From: Pontixanthobacter rizhaonensis
Lineage (GTDB): Bacteria > Pseudomonadota > Alphaproteobacteria > Sphingomonadales > Sphingomonadaceae
DNA length: 64,000 nt
Assembly: GCF_012972675.1 (NCBI RefSeq)
Contig: NZ_JABCRE010000003.1
Coordinates: forward strand, 496,001-560,000
Reading direction: 5' to 3'
Positions 54,556 through 63,818 of the stretch are shown piece by piece. The notes under the pieces were generated by a model. It ran no database searches and was not told where the DNA came from. It saw only the letters and a program-made list of their open reading frames with translations. The translations under genes and the position numbers were made by a program. The first letter of the stretch is position 1. Each line of letters opens with the position of its first letter.

Positions 54556-55605
54556 TTAGCTACGCCGAACAGCAGCAGCACGGGCTATTTCTGTCAGCCC
54601 TTGGGCCAACAGCAGCTCAGCTGAGTGGCTGTTACTAAGCAATGCGCGATGCAATCCCGTCAGCTTACTCACCAGACGCTCCAGCTTCTTTCCTCTCCAT
54701 CGGCGAATTTGGGCAGACAAGTCGCGCTCGTCCTTCCAAAATATCCGGCGCGCGCGTTTTTCTGACTGGATCACGCTGCCAATATCACCCTGAGGCCCAA
54801 TCTTGGCTGACAGTTGCGCCAATTGCGCCGCTCTGCGTTCCATCGCCAGCAACAGCCCAACCGGATTGATCGAGAGTTCATGCATTCGCCGTAATTCAGC
54901 CGGCAACTTGCCCACTTCCCCCGACAGCACAGCGTTGACCAGCGGCATAAACCCGTCATCTTCTGTCTTCGCCCCAATCGCTGCCAACGCATCGCCATCA
55001 GCCGTTTTGGGAGAGGTAGGATCCGCCCCCAGATACAGAGCCAGCTTCTCCACTTCCGACTGAGCGAGCCGTACATCCAAGCCAGAAGCGCGGGCGATCC
55101 GCTCTGCTATATCGCCATTGAGCTGGAGCCCAACCGAATCGGCCATCGTCCGCACCGAACTGGTAACCGAGCCAAGGTCAGGCGGCCAAAACATTGCCAC
55201 CAACGCATCATCCCGCTTCTCGAGCAGCTTCGCGGTGCGCGATTTATCAGTCGCCGAAGTAGCGACGATTACAACAGGAAACGCCTCTGGCTCTCCGCCA
55301 TCAACACCCGCGAGCAAAGTCTTGACCGCATCGTGTGCCTCGTCCCCTGTGGCACGCACGAAAATATGGCGCTGGTCGCCGAACAAGGATGAAGATCGCG
55401 CTTCATCACCCAATCGGACCGGGTCTTTACGCAGATCCGAACCGGATATGTCGACCGTCTCCCCGGCATCAGCAAAGCTGCCGATGATCATCCGCGCAGC
55501 GGCAGATGCACCAGCCTCATCAGGGCCGCACAGAAAAAACACTCTACAGTTATGGACGGCCTGCGGAATCCGGCCGCCGCCGAAATCCTTTTGTGTCGCC
55601 TTCAC
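54556..55605 (-). CDS. holA: DNA polymerase III delta subunit
   Basis: Clamp-loader subunit that opens the beta clamp. The 349-residue protein matches HolA: an N-terminal CRVFFLCGPDEAGASAAARM region, SSLFGDQRHIFVRATGDE, and the later GLDVRLAQSEVEKLALYLG and NPVGLLLAMERRAAQLAQL. The delta subunit lacks a functional Walker motif, as here. Its first 4 bases overlap the lptE stop, and leuS is upstream, the leuS-lptE-holA order common to alphaproteobacteria. Confidence 0.92.
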   Translation of the reverse strand: MKATQKDFGGGRIPQAVHNCRVFFLCGPDEAGASAAARMIIGSFADAGETVDISGSDLRKDPVRLGDEARSSSLFGDQRHIFVRATGDEAHDAVKTLLAGVDGGEPEAFPVVIVATSATDKSRTAKLLEKRDDALVAMFWPPDLGSVTSSVRTMADSVGLQLNGDIAERIARASGLDVRLAQSEVEKLALYLGADPTSPKTADGDALAAIGAKTEDDGFMPLVNAVLSGEVGKLPAELRRMHELSINPVGLLLAMERRAAQLAQLSAKIGPQGDIGSVIQSEKRARRIFWKDERDLSAQIRRWRGKKLERLVSKLTGLHRALLSNSHSAELLLAQGLTEIARAAAVRRS

Positions 55606-56090
55606 GCGCCCTCGCGCAGGGTCAGGGCGACTTGGGCTACAATCCGGTCTGCAACCTGTTGTGAGAGGTTTTCCAAGGCCGTTTGCTCTGCCGCGATCGT
55701 TGCATATTCGCTCGACACGACGTCAATACCTGCATCCGACCCAGCGGTCGCATCCAACACAATAGTGCCGGTGGCGATATCGACCAGCTGATACCGTGCC
55801 CGTAATGTGCGCCGTTCCCGCGCGATCGTATCATCGCCCAGAACAGCCAATCCTTCCAACTGATCGTCTAGCCTGACATCCAATCGATACCGCGGTTCCG
55901 CCTTACCCGCGACCCCCATCCGGTCGCGCAGTGCGTTACGCATCAACCAGCCGGCCTGACCCGGGATTGGGGCAATATCAACCGAACTAAGCCCACGCGC
56001 GACAACCCCATTACTGCCGCCAGCATACATCGGCTGCAGCCCGCAAGCAGACAGCATGACAACAGCAAAAAGGGCAATGAGACTCCGCAT
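55602..56090 (-). CDS. lptE: LPS-assembly lipoprotein LptE
   Basis: Outer-membrane lipoprotein that plugs the LptD barrel. The 162-residue precursor has signal peptide and lipobox ([16 protein letters not shown], Cys16), followed by GLQPMYAGG, which is typical of alphaproteobacterial LptE, and RYRLDVRLDDQLEGLAVLGD. The gene starts on the last base of the leuS stop (TGATG) and overlaps holA. Confidence 0.92.
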   Translation of the reverse strand: MRSLIALFAVVMLSACGLQPMYAGGSNGVVARGLSSVDIAPIPGQAGWLMRNALRDRMGVAGKAEPRYRLDVRLDDQLEGLAVLGDDTIARERRTLRARYQLVDIATGTIVLDATAGSDAGIDVVSSEYATIAAEQTALENLSQQVADRIVAQVALTLREGA

Positions 56091-58624
56091 CAGGTAACGA
56101 TATTCACCAATCTGTCCGGGACTACAATAATTTTGCGCACTTCTGCGCCGTCCAGCGACCGTTGGACCTTCTCGCTTGCAAGCGCCAGTTCTTCCATTTG
56201 ATCTTTGGGCAAACCTTTCGCAACCGTGAGCGTATCACGCAATTTGCCCTTGTGCTGGATCGCAATGGTCACCTCGTCGTCAACCAACAAGGCCGGGTCG
56301 ACATCCGGCCATGCCGCCATCGCAGCGAGCCCGTCCCCGTCCAATTTCGACCATGCCTCTTCCGCCAAATGCGGCATCATCGGTGAAGACATCAGCAATA
56401 TGGAGCGGATTGCTTCATTCCGGCTTTCAGACGGCGTCGCCTTTTCCGTGGCGCCGGTAAGCTCGTACAAACGGGCAACCGCCTTATTGAAGGACAATGC
56501 CTCAATATCTTCTGCCACCGCGGCGATGGTCTGATGGGTTTTCCGGTCCAAAGCTTTGTCACGGCCCTGCGCATCGGCATCAAACTGCCCGAACAGACGC
56601 CAGAGGCGGTGAACGAAGCGAGAGCAGCCTTCAATGCCCGCTTCCGACCACGGCAAATCCCGCTCGGGCGGGCTGTCCGACAGCATAAACCAGCGGACCG
56701 CATCGGCACCGTAACTGGCTATAATCTCGTCCGGATCGACCACATTCTTCTTCGACTTCGACATTTTGATGACGCGGCCAACATCCACCGCAGAACCATC
56801 TGACTTCAAAGTCGCGGAATCGGCTGAACGCTCTACTTCACTCGGCGTGAAATAGCTGATCCGGCCATCTTCGGGCGCGCTACGAGAATATGTCTCATGC
56901 GTAACCATACCCTGGGTAAACAGGCTGCCGAAAGGCTCCGCCACGTCGATATGGCCTGTGTGTTTGAGGGCGCGGGTCCAGAAACGCGCGTAAAGCAAAT
57001 GCAAGATCGCATGCTCAATCCCGCCAATATACTGCTCTACAGGCAGCCATTTGGCGACTTCTTCTGGATCGAATGGCCGATCCTCAGGCTGGCTGGCAAA
57101 TCGCAGGAAATACCATGAGCTATTGGTGAAAGTATCGAGCGTGTCCGTCTCGCGCTCGGCTTGGCCGCCGCAGCTCGGGCATTCGACATGTTTCCAAGTC
57201 GGATGCCGCACCAAGGGATTGCCAGGCGTTTGAAAGTCTACATCTTCGGGAAGCTCGATCGGCAAGCTTTCCTTAGGCGCTGGAACGACGCCGCATGTGT
57301 CACAATGGATGAACGGGATTGGCGTGCCCCAATAACGCTGACGGGAAACACCCCAATCGCGCAACCGCCACACGGTCTTGCCCTCACCCCAATTTTCATC
57401 CTCTGCCCGGGAGACAATCAAGGCTTTGGCTTCATTGACCGTCTTGCCATTGAGGAAGGCTGAGTTAACCAGCACCCCATCGCCCGCTTCCGCTTCGGTG
57501 ATCGGCGCGTCTGCCGCAGTCTTGTCCGCAGCAACCACGCGCAAGATCGGCAAACCATATTTGGTCGAAAATTCAAAATCGCGCTGGTCATGTCCGGGGA
57601 CACCCATCACCGCGCCAGTGCCATAATCCATCAGGACAAAGTTAGCGATATAGACAGGCAGGTCCGCGCCAGTGATCGGGTGCACTGCTGTGATGCCCGT
57701 ATCAAAACCAAGCTTCTCGGCTGTTTCCAGTTCCGCCGCGGTTGTGCCGCCCGCTTTACACTTTTCAACGAAAGCCTGTGCTGCCGAATTGTCAGCAGCC
57801 ACACCCTGCGCGATCGGATGGTCCGCCGCCACCGCAATAAAGCTGGCACCGAAAATAGTATCCGGACGAGTTGAGTAGACCTCAACCGATTGCCCATCAC
57901 TCAAAGCAAATTTCAACTGGAGGCCTTGGCTTTTACCGATCCAGTTTTCCTGCATCAACCGAACTTTGTCTGGCCAGTTTTCGAGCTCGCCCAAACCTTC
58001 GAGCAGTTCTTCGGCAAAATCTGTGATCTTCAAAAACCACTGGCTCAGCTTGCGCTTTTCGATCTGAGCGCCCGACCGCCAACCCTTGCCGTCGATGACT
58101 TGTTCGTTGGCCAGAACCGTCTGATCAACCGGATCCCAGTTAACTTCGCTTTCCTTGCGATAGACCAACCCGGCTTTGAACATATCAATGAATAGTGCCT
58201 GCTCATGCCCGTAATATTCAGGGTCGCAGGTCGCAAACTCGCGGGTCCAATCCAGCGCAAAACCAATCCGTTTGAGCTGCGCTTTCATGTTGGCGATATT
58301 GTCGCGGGTCCAACCGCCGGGATGCACACCCTTTTCCATCGCTGCATTTTCAGCTGGCATCCCGAAGGCATCCCACCCCATCGGATGCAGAACCTCATGC
58401 CCGCGCATCTTCTTGTAGCGCGCTAGAACATCACCCATGGTATAATTGCGCACGTGCCCGATATGGATGCGCCCGGATGGATAGGGAAACATTTCAAGCA
58501 CATAGCTTTTCGGTTTCGGACTGTTAGAATCCGCGACGAAGCACTTCGCCTCGTCCCATGCTTTTTGCCAACGCGCGTCAGCCTGCCCAGGCTCAAAGCG
58601 GGCATCGAAACCAGTGTCGGTCAT
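56090..58624 (-). CDS. leuS: leucine-tRNA ligase
   Basis: Class I aminoacyl-tRNA synthetase charging tRNA-Leu, 844 residues. The HIGH motif is at 54-57 ([18 protein letters not shown]) and the KMSKS motif in [19 protein letters not shown]. Between them lies the CP1 editing domain with [17 protein letters not shown], and the zinc-like cysteines HCDTCGVVP and HVECPSCGG. The C-terminal anticodon-binding domain ends [14 protein letters not shown]. It leads the leuS-lptE-holA operon. Confidence 0.97.
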   Translation of the reverse strand: MTDTGFDARFEPGQADARWQKAWDEAKCFVADSNSPKPKSYVLEMFPYPSGRIHIGHVRNYTMGDVLARYKKMRGHEVLHPMGWDAFGMPAENAAMEKGVHPGGWTRDNIANMKAQLKRIGFALDWTREFATCDPEYYGHEQALFIDMFKAGLVYRKESEVNWDPVDQTVLANEQVIDGKGWRSGAQIEKRKLSQWFLKITDFAEELLEGLGELENWPDKVRLMQENWIGKSQGLQLKFALSDGQSVEVYSTRPDTIFGASFIAVAADHPIAQGVAADNSAAQAFVEKCKAGGTTAAELETAEKLGFDTGITAVHPITGADLPVYIANFVLMDYGTGAVMGVPGHDQRDFEFSTKYGLPILRVVAADKTAADAPITEAEAGDGVLVNSAFLNGKTVNEAKALIVSRAEDENWGEGKTVWRLRDWGVSRQRYWGTPIPFIHCDTCGVVPAPKESLPIELPEDVDFQTPGNPLVRHPTWKHVECPSCGGQAERETDTLDTFTNSSWYFLRFASQPEDRPFDPEEVAKWLPVEQYIGGIEHAILHLLYARFWTRALKHTGHIDVAEPFGSLFTQGMVTHETYSRSAPEDGRISYFTPSEVERSADSATLKSDGSAVDVGRVIKMSKSKKNVVDPDEIIASYGADAVRWFMLSDSPPERDLPWSEAGIEGCSRFVHRLWRLFGQFDADAQGRDKALDRKTHQTIAAVAEDIEALSFNKAVARLYELTGATEKATPSESRNEAIRSILLMSSPMMPHLAEEAWSKLDGDGLAAMAAWPDVDPALLVDDEVTIAIQHKGKLRDTLTVAKGLPKDQMEELALASEKVQRSLDGAEVRKIIVVPDRLVNIVT

Positions 58625-58681
58625 ATCAGGCCTGTGAAAATAGAGTTCGGATAGAATCGGGATAGTTAGCTGGAAACAGAC

Positions 58682-59131
58682 CTAGCTAGAAACAGATTGG
58701 CGGCGCAATTCGCGCGCCTTGGTCAGAATGATGCCTTCCAGCTTCTGAACCGTCGCAGCCTGAACGGGGGCATCCACCCAGCCGCCGCCTTGGGCAACTT
58801 GCCGGCTTGCAGCCACACGCAGCGCGTCAGCCCGCAAATCCTGGTCCAAGATCGTGATTGTCATTTTCACGCGTTCACTCGGGTTGGTCGGGTTCGCATA
58901 CCAATCGGTCACGATAACGCCGCCAGCACTATCTGCCTGCAACAGCGGGGCGAAACTGACCGTATCGAGCGACGCACGCCACAGATAAGAATTCACACCG
59001 ATCGTCGTAACCTGTGCGGCAGCCAAATCCGCAGTTGGCCGGTCAGAACCGCCACAAGCAGTCAGGCCAGCAAGTGCAGCGGCGCCGATGACCAGCTGTG
59101 AAATAGTGGAAGATGTTGCGCGTGCAGTCAT
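58682..59131 (-). CDS. DUF3576 lipoprotein
   Basis: Putative lipoprotein of 149 residues with lipobox LTAC (signal AALAGLTACGG, Cys26). The mature part fits DUF3576: GVNSYLWRASLDTVSFAPLL, GGVIVTDWYANPTNPSERVK and the closing KLEGIILTKARELRR. In many alphaproteobacteria it precedes leuS, as here, 57 bases upstream of it. Function unknown; an envelope role linked to LPS assembly is suggested only by position. Confidence 0.88.
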   Translation of the reverse strand: MTARATSSTISQLVIGAAALAGLTACGGSDRPTADLAAAQVTTIGVNSYLWRASLDTVSFAPLLQADSAGGVIVTDWYANPTNPSERVKMTITILDQDLRADALRVAASRQVAQGGGWVDAPVQAATVQKLEGIILTKARELRRQSVSS

Positions 59132-59471
59132 AATGTTTCCAAATTACCTTAACTATCGGGCCAATGCTTGGCGTCATGTTCTCTATAGCTCGCCACAGAA
59201 AAGCAGCAAGGCATAGGACGCTTGAGGCGGTGAATGGGCGCTTAATCCCGCAAAATTGCGCTAACCGACTGCATATTCAACCCACATAGCTGTGGGAAGA
59301 CTGCAACAGTTTGTACTCATCGCCGCCATAGGCTGTGGAAAAGCTGGCCAACCGGCTACCTTGTTCGTATCACCAGCATCTTAGCCGTAAGGTAGGAGTC
59401 AGGAACAGTTCATCATTAGATCTGTTTAATTGGCGATATTGACGTAATTAATGGGGCAAGAAATTTAGGCG
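59132..59471. other. intergenic region between DUF3576 and an exported protein gene
   Basis: 340 bases with no gene seen. It contains a short palindromic hairpin CCCACA-TAGC-TGTGGG (59281-59296) and a related string CATAGGCTGTGGAA at 59327-59340, 42 bases after CATAGCTGTGGGAA. TTGACG occurs near 59439 but is too close to the 59472 start for a usual promoter. No terminator is evident. Confidence 0.5.
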
Positions 59472-60242
59472 ATGGCACAGCCAAAACTGACAGGAAGTAA
59501 GGGCAAAATTGCTTTGGCGCTTGGCGCTGCAGCAACAATTGCGCTTGCGATTCCTACAGCTGGCTGGGCACTTGGCGGTAAAGCAGAGGTTTTAACCGGC
59601 CCTAATTCCCCCGATTTTGCTTTCTTCACACCCGCCTCTGTCGACCCGCAACTTGCGAAACGGGTACAAGATTCGATGCGCGCCAAGGGTTTGGATCTCG
59701 GCTTCACACCTGCGGGTTCCGCATCCACCGGCAACCGCACGGTAACAGTCGCGGTCCGTGTCAATAATGATGCGGCTAACGCAATTTCGATTCGCCCAGC
59801 CGGGGCCATTGCGCGCTCTGCACCGGGCGCCCGCGCAGTCGCGATCGCGCCGACACGGTATAATCTGGGCGTCGCCCGAGGCTATCAGAGCTTCACCAAG
59901 GCGCCAGACCTCTCTGCTACAGCCCGCACCTCTGCCGTGCGCGACGTGGCTATGCCTGATCTGGCCGAATATCAGCCAGCTAAGGGTATTGCGAAAAGCA
60001 AGCCGAGCCGGTTCCAACCGCGCATCGTATTGGACGCCGAAGAAAAAACTGGCCGTTCCCCGCGTACACGTGACGCCTTGGGCGACCAATCCGTCGATCT
60101 GGGCGGTGCATACCGGGTAACAAAGAACCTTGATGTCACCGCGGGTGTACGCCTGTCGCAAGAACGCGATCGCCTCGATCCGCTGACCGATTCGGTTCAG
60201 GACAGCCAAGCTGTTTATGTCGGAACGCAGTTCCGCTTCTAA
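59472..60242 (+). CDS. exported protein of unknown function with barrel-like C-terminus
   Basis: A 256-residue protein with a signal peptide of about 34 residues (LALGAAATIALAIPTAGWA). The middle is Ala/Arg/Pro-rich and alternates short predicted strands and loops. The last 45 residues read like two outer-membrane beta strands (GGAYRVTKNLDVTAGVRLSQ and DSQAVYVGTQFRF), ending in Phe as Bam substrates do. The body is too short in strands for a full barrel. No family recognised; it may be lineage-specific. It is followed by phaB 129 bases later. Confidence 0.7.
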   Translation: MAQPKLTGSKGKIALALGAAATIALAIPTAGWALGGKAEVLTGPNSPDFAFFTPASVDPQLAKRVQDSMRAKGLDLGFTPAGSASTGNRTVTVAVRVNNDAANAISIRPAGAIARSAPGARAVAIAPTRYNLGVARGYQSFTKAPDLSATARTSAVRDVAMPDLAEYQPAKGIAKSKPSRFQPRIVLDAEEKTGRSPRTRDALGDQSVDLGGAYRVTKNLDVTAGVRLSQERDRLDPLTDSVQDSQAVYVGTQFRF

Positions 60243-60371
60243 TCCACACAGCACTGTGACCTGCGGATGCCTATCTTATAAATAGCTATGAATGGACGCG
60301 GCTTGTCTTCCCCGTAATACTCCGGTGCCGTAAGGTCATAGGGTAAGGTACAAAGGGGGTAGGAATTCCAT

Positions 60372-61094
60372 ATGGCACGCATAGCAATAGTCACTGGCGG
60401 CACACGCGGTATTGGCCGGGCCATTTGCGAACACCTTACGCAAGACGGTTTCACCGTTATTGCCAATTACGGCGGGAATGATGCGGCGGCGCGGGCATTC
60501 ACTGCTGAAACGGGGATCGCAGCGCGCAAATGGGATGTCGGTGATCACCAAGCGTGCTTGGATGGATGCGCAGGGGTTGAGGCGGAGTTTGGCCCAGTAG
60601 ATGCTGTCGTCAACAACGCTGGTATCACGCGCGATGGGACACTTCACAAGATGAGCTTCGATGATTGGAACGAAGTCATGCGGATCAATCTGGGCGGCTG
60701 TTTCAACATGGCAAAAGCATGCTTTCCCGGAATGCGCGACAGGAAATGGGGGCGGATCGTCAATATCGGCTCAATCAACGGGCAAGCGGGCCAATATGGC
60801 CAAGTGAATTACGCCGCAGCAAAAAGCGGCATTCACGGATTTACCAAAGCGCTGGCTCAAGAAGGTGCAAAGGTTGGCGTGACCGTCAATGCCATCGCGC
60901 CCGGCTATATCGACACGGATATGGTCGCCGCAGTACCCGAACCCGTCTTGGAAAAGATTGTCGCCAAAATACCTGTTGGCCGGTTGGGTGAAGCCAGCGA
61001 GATTGCGCGCGGGGTCGCATTTCTTTGCTCGGACGATGCTGGCTTTGTGACCGGCTCAACCATGAGTATCAATGGGGGCCAACATATGTACTAA
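60372..61094 (+). CDS. phaB: acetoacetyl-CoA reductase
   Basis: NADPH-dependent short-chain dehydrogenase of 240 residues reducing acetoacetyl-CoA to (R)-3-hydroxybutyryl-CoA for polyhydroxyalkanoate synthesis. It has the cofactor motif TGGTRGIGRAI, NNAGIT, the catalytic Ser...Tyr...Lys (IGSINGQAGQYGQVNYAAAK) and the PhaB-typical ending VTGSTMSINGGQHMY, which separates it from FabG. The RHH gene begins 10 bases after its stop, suggesting co-transcription. Confidence 0.93.
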   Translation: MARIAIVTGGTRGIGRAICEHLTQDGFTVIANYGGNDAAARAFTAETGIAARKWDVGDHQACLDGCAGVEAEFGPVDAVVNNAGITRDGTLHKMSFDDWNEVMRINLGGCFNMAKACFPGMRDRKWGRIVNIGSINGQAGQYGQVNYAAAKSGIHGFTKALAQEGAKVGVTVNAIAPGYIDTDMVAAVPEPVLEKIVAKIPVGRLGEASEIARGVAFLCSDDAGFVTGSTMSINGGQHMY

Positions 61095-61104
61095 GGGTGT
61101 CAGC

Positions 61105-61332
61105 ATGATCACACCCTACCACCCACCCGTAAAATACTCGGTGCAAATCGATAAGCATAAGACGTCGATCAGTCTGGAACCGGTTTTTTGGGATATGCTC
61201 ATGAAGGAAGCAGAAAGGCTCGCTCTGCCGATCAACGCCCTCGTCGCGCAGATTGATGCAGAACGCATTCAGGCCGATACACCGCCCGGCTTGGCCAGTG
61301 CGATCAGAGTATGGCTAGTGAGCCAGGCTTAA
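61105..61332 (+). CDS. ribbon-helix-helix (RHH_4) protein
   Basis: Small 75-residue protein with a pattern I associate with the alphaproteobacterial RHH_4 family: KYSVQIDKHKTSISLEPVFW followed by LMKEAERLALPINALVAQID and the closing LASAIRVWLVSQA. The fold suggests DNA binding as a dimer, but members are poorly characterised. ATG 61105 is 10 bases after the phaB stop. It is convergent with murA. Confidence 0.82.
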   Translation: MITPYHPPVKYSVQIDKHKTSISLEPVFWDMLMKEAERLALPINALVAQIDAERIQADTPPGLASAIRVWLVSQA

Positions 61333-61336
61333 ACCC

Positions 61337-62620
61337 TTAGTCGTCGCCTACGCGTTCAATATCCGCGCCGACCAGCGCCAGCTTTTCTTCCAACCGCTCA
61401 TAACCGCGATCCAAATGGTATAGGCGGCGGACTTGCGTTTCGCCTTCTGCGGCGAGGCCGGCAATCACCAAGCTCATCGACGCTCTTAAATCAGTCGCCA
61501 TCACTTCCGCGCCAGTGAGCGTGTCTGTCCCGCGCACCACGGCGGTGCGGCCATTGGTTTCGATATTGGCGCTCATCCGGTTGAGTTCGGGCACGTGCAT
61601 GAAACGGTTTTCAAAGATCGTCTCGGTCAGAACGCTGGTCCCTTCCGCTTTGCAGAGTAGCGCCATCAGCTGCGCCTGCATATCTGTCGCCAATCCCGGG
61701 AAAGGTGCAGTGGTAAGATCTACCGCCTTGAGCGGACCATTGGCTGCAACCGTCACGCCGGTCTTATCGCTCGTTACCTCAACGCCGATATCCCGCAATG
61801 CCTGCAAAGTTGACGTCATATCATCCGCTTTGGCACCATCGAGATGCACTTCACCGCCGGTTATGGCAGCCGCGCAGGCATAGGATCCCGCCTCGATACG
61901 GTCAGGCATGACTTTATACGTCGCCCCGTTCAGCCGTTTAACACCGTGTATAGTCAGGTCAGAACTGCCGATATTTTCAATTTCTGCGCCCATCGCGACC
62001 AGCAAATTACACAAATCGACAATTTCCGGCTCGCGCGCGGCATTGGTCAACCGCGTGGTGCCATTAGCCAATGATGCGGTCATCAAAGCGTTTTCAGTCG
62101 CTCCAACAGACACCACAGGGAAGGTATAGTCACCGCCCGGAAGCCCGCCATCTGGTGCGTGAGCCCGAACATATCCTGCCGCCAATTCAATTTCCGCACC
62201 CATCGCTTCCATCGCTTTGAGATGCAGATCAATCGGACGGTTACCGATCGCGCAGCCGCCCGGCAGCGACACTGTCGCTTCACCCGCCCGTGCCAGCATG
62301 GGGCCAAGCACCAGAATCGATGCCCGCATCTTGCGCACCAGATCATACGGAGCAACCGTCGAGGTCAGCCTGGCCGCCTCATATGTCACCACCCGGCCGA
62401 ATTCTTCCGGACGATTGCCGCGAATCCCCGTTGAGACACCAAACTGCGTCATCAAATGCTGGAAGCCATCAATATCCGCCAACCGCGGCAAATTACGCAG
62501 AGTCAGCGGTTCCTCTGTCAGCAACGCGCAGGGGATCAGCGTGAGGGCTGAGTTCTTCGCGCCAGAAATGGGGATGCTGCCCGATAGGCGTTTTCCGCCT
62601 TGTATTACAATCTTGTCCAT
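61337..62620 (-). CDS. murA: UDP-N-acetylglucosamine 1-carboxyvinyltransferase
   Basis: First committed enzyme of peptidoglycan synthesis, adding enolpyruvate to UDP-GlcNAc in the cytoplasm. The 427-residue protein has the inverted alpha/beta barrel hallmarks: [20 protein letters not shown] at the start, catalytic Cys123 in [17 protein letters not shown], so it should be fosfomycin-sensitive in principle, and [15 protein letters not shown]. It is single and divergent from galU. Confidence 0.97.
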   Translation of the reverse strand: MDKIVIQGGKRLSGSIPISGAKNSALTLIPCALLTEEPLTLRNLPRLADIDGFQHLMTQFGVSTGIRGNRPEEFGRVVTYEAARLTSTVAPYDLVRKMRASILVLGPMLARAGEATVSLPGGCAIGNRPIDLHLKAMEAMGAEIELAAGYVRAHAPDGGLPGGDYTFPVVSVGATENALMTASLANGTTRLTNAAREPEIVDLCNLLVAMGAEIENIGSSDLTIHGVKRLNGATYKVMPDRIEAGSYACAAAITGGEVHLDGAKADDMTSTLQALRDIGVEVTSDKTGVTVAANGPLKAVDLTTAPFPGLATDMQAQLMALLCKAEGTSVLTETIFENRFMHVPELNRMSANIETNGRTAVVRGTDTLTGAEVMATDLRASMSLVIAGLAAEGETQVRRLYHLDRGYERLEEKLALVGADIERVGDD

Positions 62621-62735
62621 CGCGGTGGTTTAGCCAGAATGACCAAGAGGGCAATACCAATGCAGCCGGTAACGTCATCGAAATACGTTTCCACTAGTTG
62701 ACGGATCATCCATAGTAACCTTACGTCGAGACCTT

Positions 62736-63620
62736 ATGACCCAGCGCAAACCGATCAAAAAAGCCGTTTTCCCCGTCGCCGGCCTCGGCACACGGTTCCT
62801 TCCCGCTACTAAAGCGATCCCGAAAGAGCTGCTTCCGATCGTCGACAGGCCGCTCATTCAATATGCCGTGGACGAAGCGCGCGAGGCGGGAATCGAGCAA
62901 ATCATCTTCGTAACCGGCCGCGGCAAAACCGCTATCGTCGAACATTTCGATGTCGCTTACGAACTCGAAGCGACCATGGGCGAGCGTGACAAGGATATGT
63001 CCGTGCTCGATGCGACCCGCGCAACCCCCGGCGATATTATTACAGTCCGCCAGCAAGTTCCGCTTGGCCTTGGTCATGCGATCTGGTGCGCGCGGGCGAT
63101 TGTTGGCGATGAACCTTTCGCCATTCTGCTGCCCGATGAATTGATGGTCGCGCAAAAGGGCGGCGGAACCGGCTGCATGAAACAAATGGTCGACGCCTAT
63201 AATGAAGTTGGCGGCAATCTGATCAGCGTGCTGGAAGTGCCGCATGAGGAAGTGAGCAGCTACGGCGTGATTGATCCGGGCGCATCTAATGGCGCGCTCA
63301 CCGAAGTGAAGGGCCTCGTCGAAAAACCACCTGTGGATCAGGCCCCGTCCAACAAGATCGTATCGGGCCGCTATATCCTGCAACCCGAAGTCATGCGGAC
63401 GCTGGAAAATCAAGGCAAAGGCGCTGGCGGCGAAATCCAATTGACCGACGCGATGGCCAAGATGATTGGCGATCAGGCGTTTAATGCGGTCACATTCCAG
63501 GGCCGCCGTTTCGATTGCGGCAGCAAGCTTGGCTTTGTCGAGGCGACATTGGCGCTGGCGCTGGAGCGGGACGATATGGGCGCAGATGTCCGCGCGATGG
63601 CCCAGCGATTGTTGGGATAA
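62736..63620 (+). CDS. galU: UTP-glucose-1-phosphate uridylyltransferase
   Basis: Makes UDP-glucose for envelope and exopolysaccharide synthesis. The 294-residue nucleotidyltransferase shows KKAVFPVAGLGTRFLPATKA with the G-x-G-T-R-x4-T-K signature, IPKELLPIVDRPLIQYAVDE, and GRYILQPEVMRTLENQGKG. It is divergent from murA with about 115 bases between. Confidence 0.96.
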   Translation: MTQRKPIKKAVFPVAGLGTRFLPATKAIPKELLPIVDRPLIQYAVDEAREAGIEQIIFVTGRGKTAIVEHFDVAYELEATMGERDKDMSVLDATRATPGDIITVRQQVPLGLGHAIWCARAIVGDEPFAILLPDELMVAQKGGGTGCMKQMVDAYNEVGGNLISVLEVPHEEVSSYGVIDPGASNGALTEVKGLVEKPPVDQAPSNKIVSGRYILQPEVMRTLENQGKGAGGEIQLTDAMAKMIGDQAFNAVTFQGRRFDCGSKLGFVEATLALALERDDMGADVRAMAQRLLG

Positions 63621-63818
63621 AGTAGGAAAGACACGGTCCCACCGGTTTTCGAAACTGTGACTTTGCAAATTTTTGGCGGATTTTTAGTCGGTTAGCTACC
63701 CGCCCGACTATACGGCTGTGACCTTTGCCGCGAAATATGTGTGACTTTTGCGGGCTGGAGCTGAGCGTGTGCCAATTGCTGTATGACAGAGCGGACGATG
63801 AGAAAGAGCATGGCGCAC
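63621..63818. other. region downstream of galU with repeats
   Basis: No convincing gene. Three related strings TGTGACTTTGC (63656-63666), TGTGACCTTTGC (63717-63728) and TGTGACTTTTGC (63740-63751) occur, and TAGTCGG (63685-63691) pairs with CCGACTA (63704-63710). A plus-strand frame crosses this region but has no family likeness. Confidence 0.4.

Noticed and set aside
55118-55765. 215-codon frame on the plus strand across holA and lptE
   Set aside because: Crosses two well-supported, coupled minus-strand genes and shows no domain.
59281-59340. Repeated CATAG(G)CTGTGG strings as a regulator site
   Set aside because: Only two imperfect copies at 42-base spacing with no shared regulator; listed in the gap description only.
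62721-63668. 315-codon frame on the minus strand
   Set aside because: Antisense to galU, whose signatures are complete.
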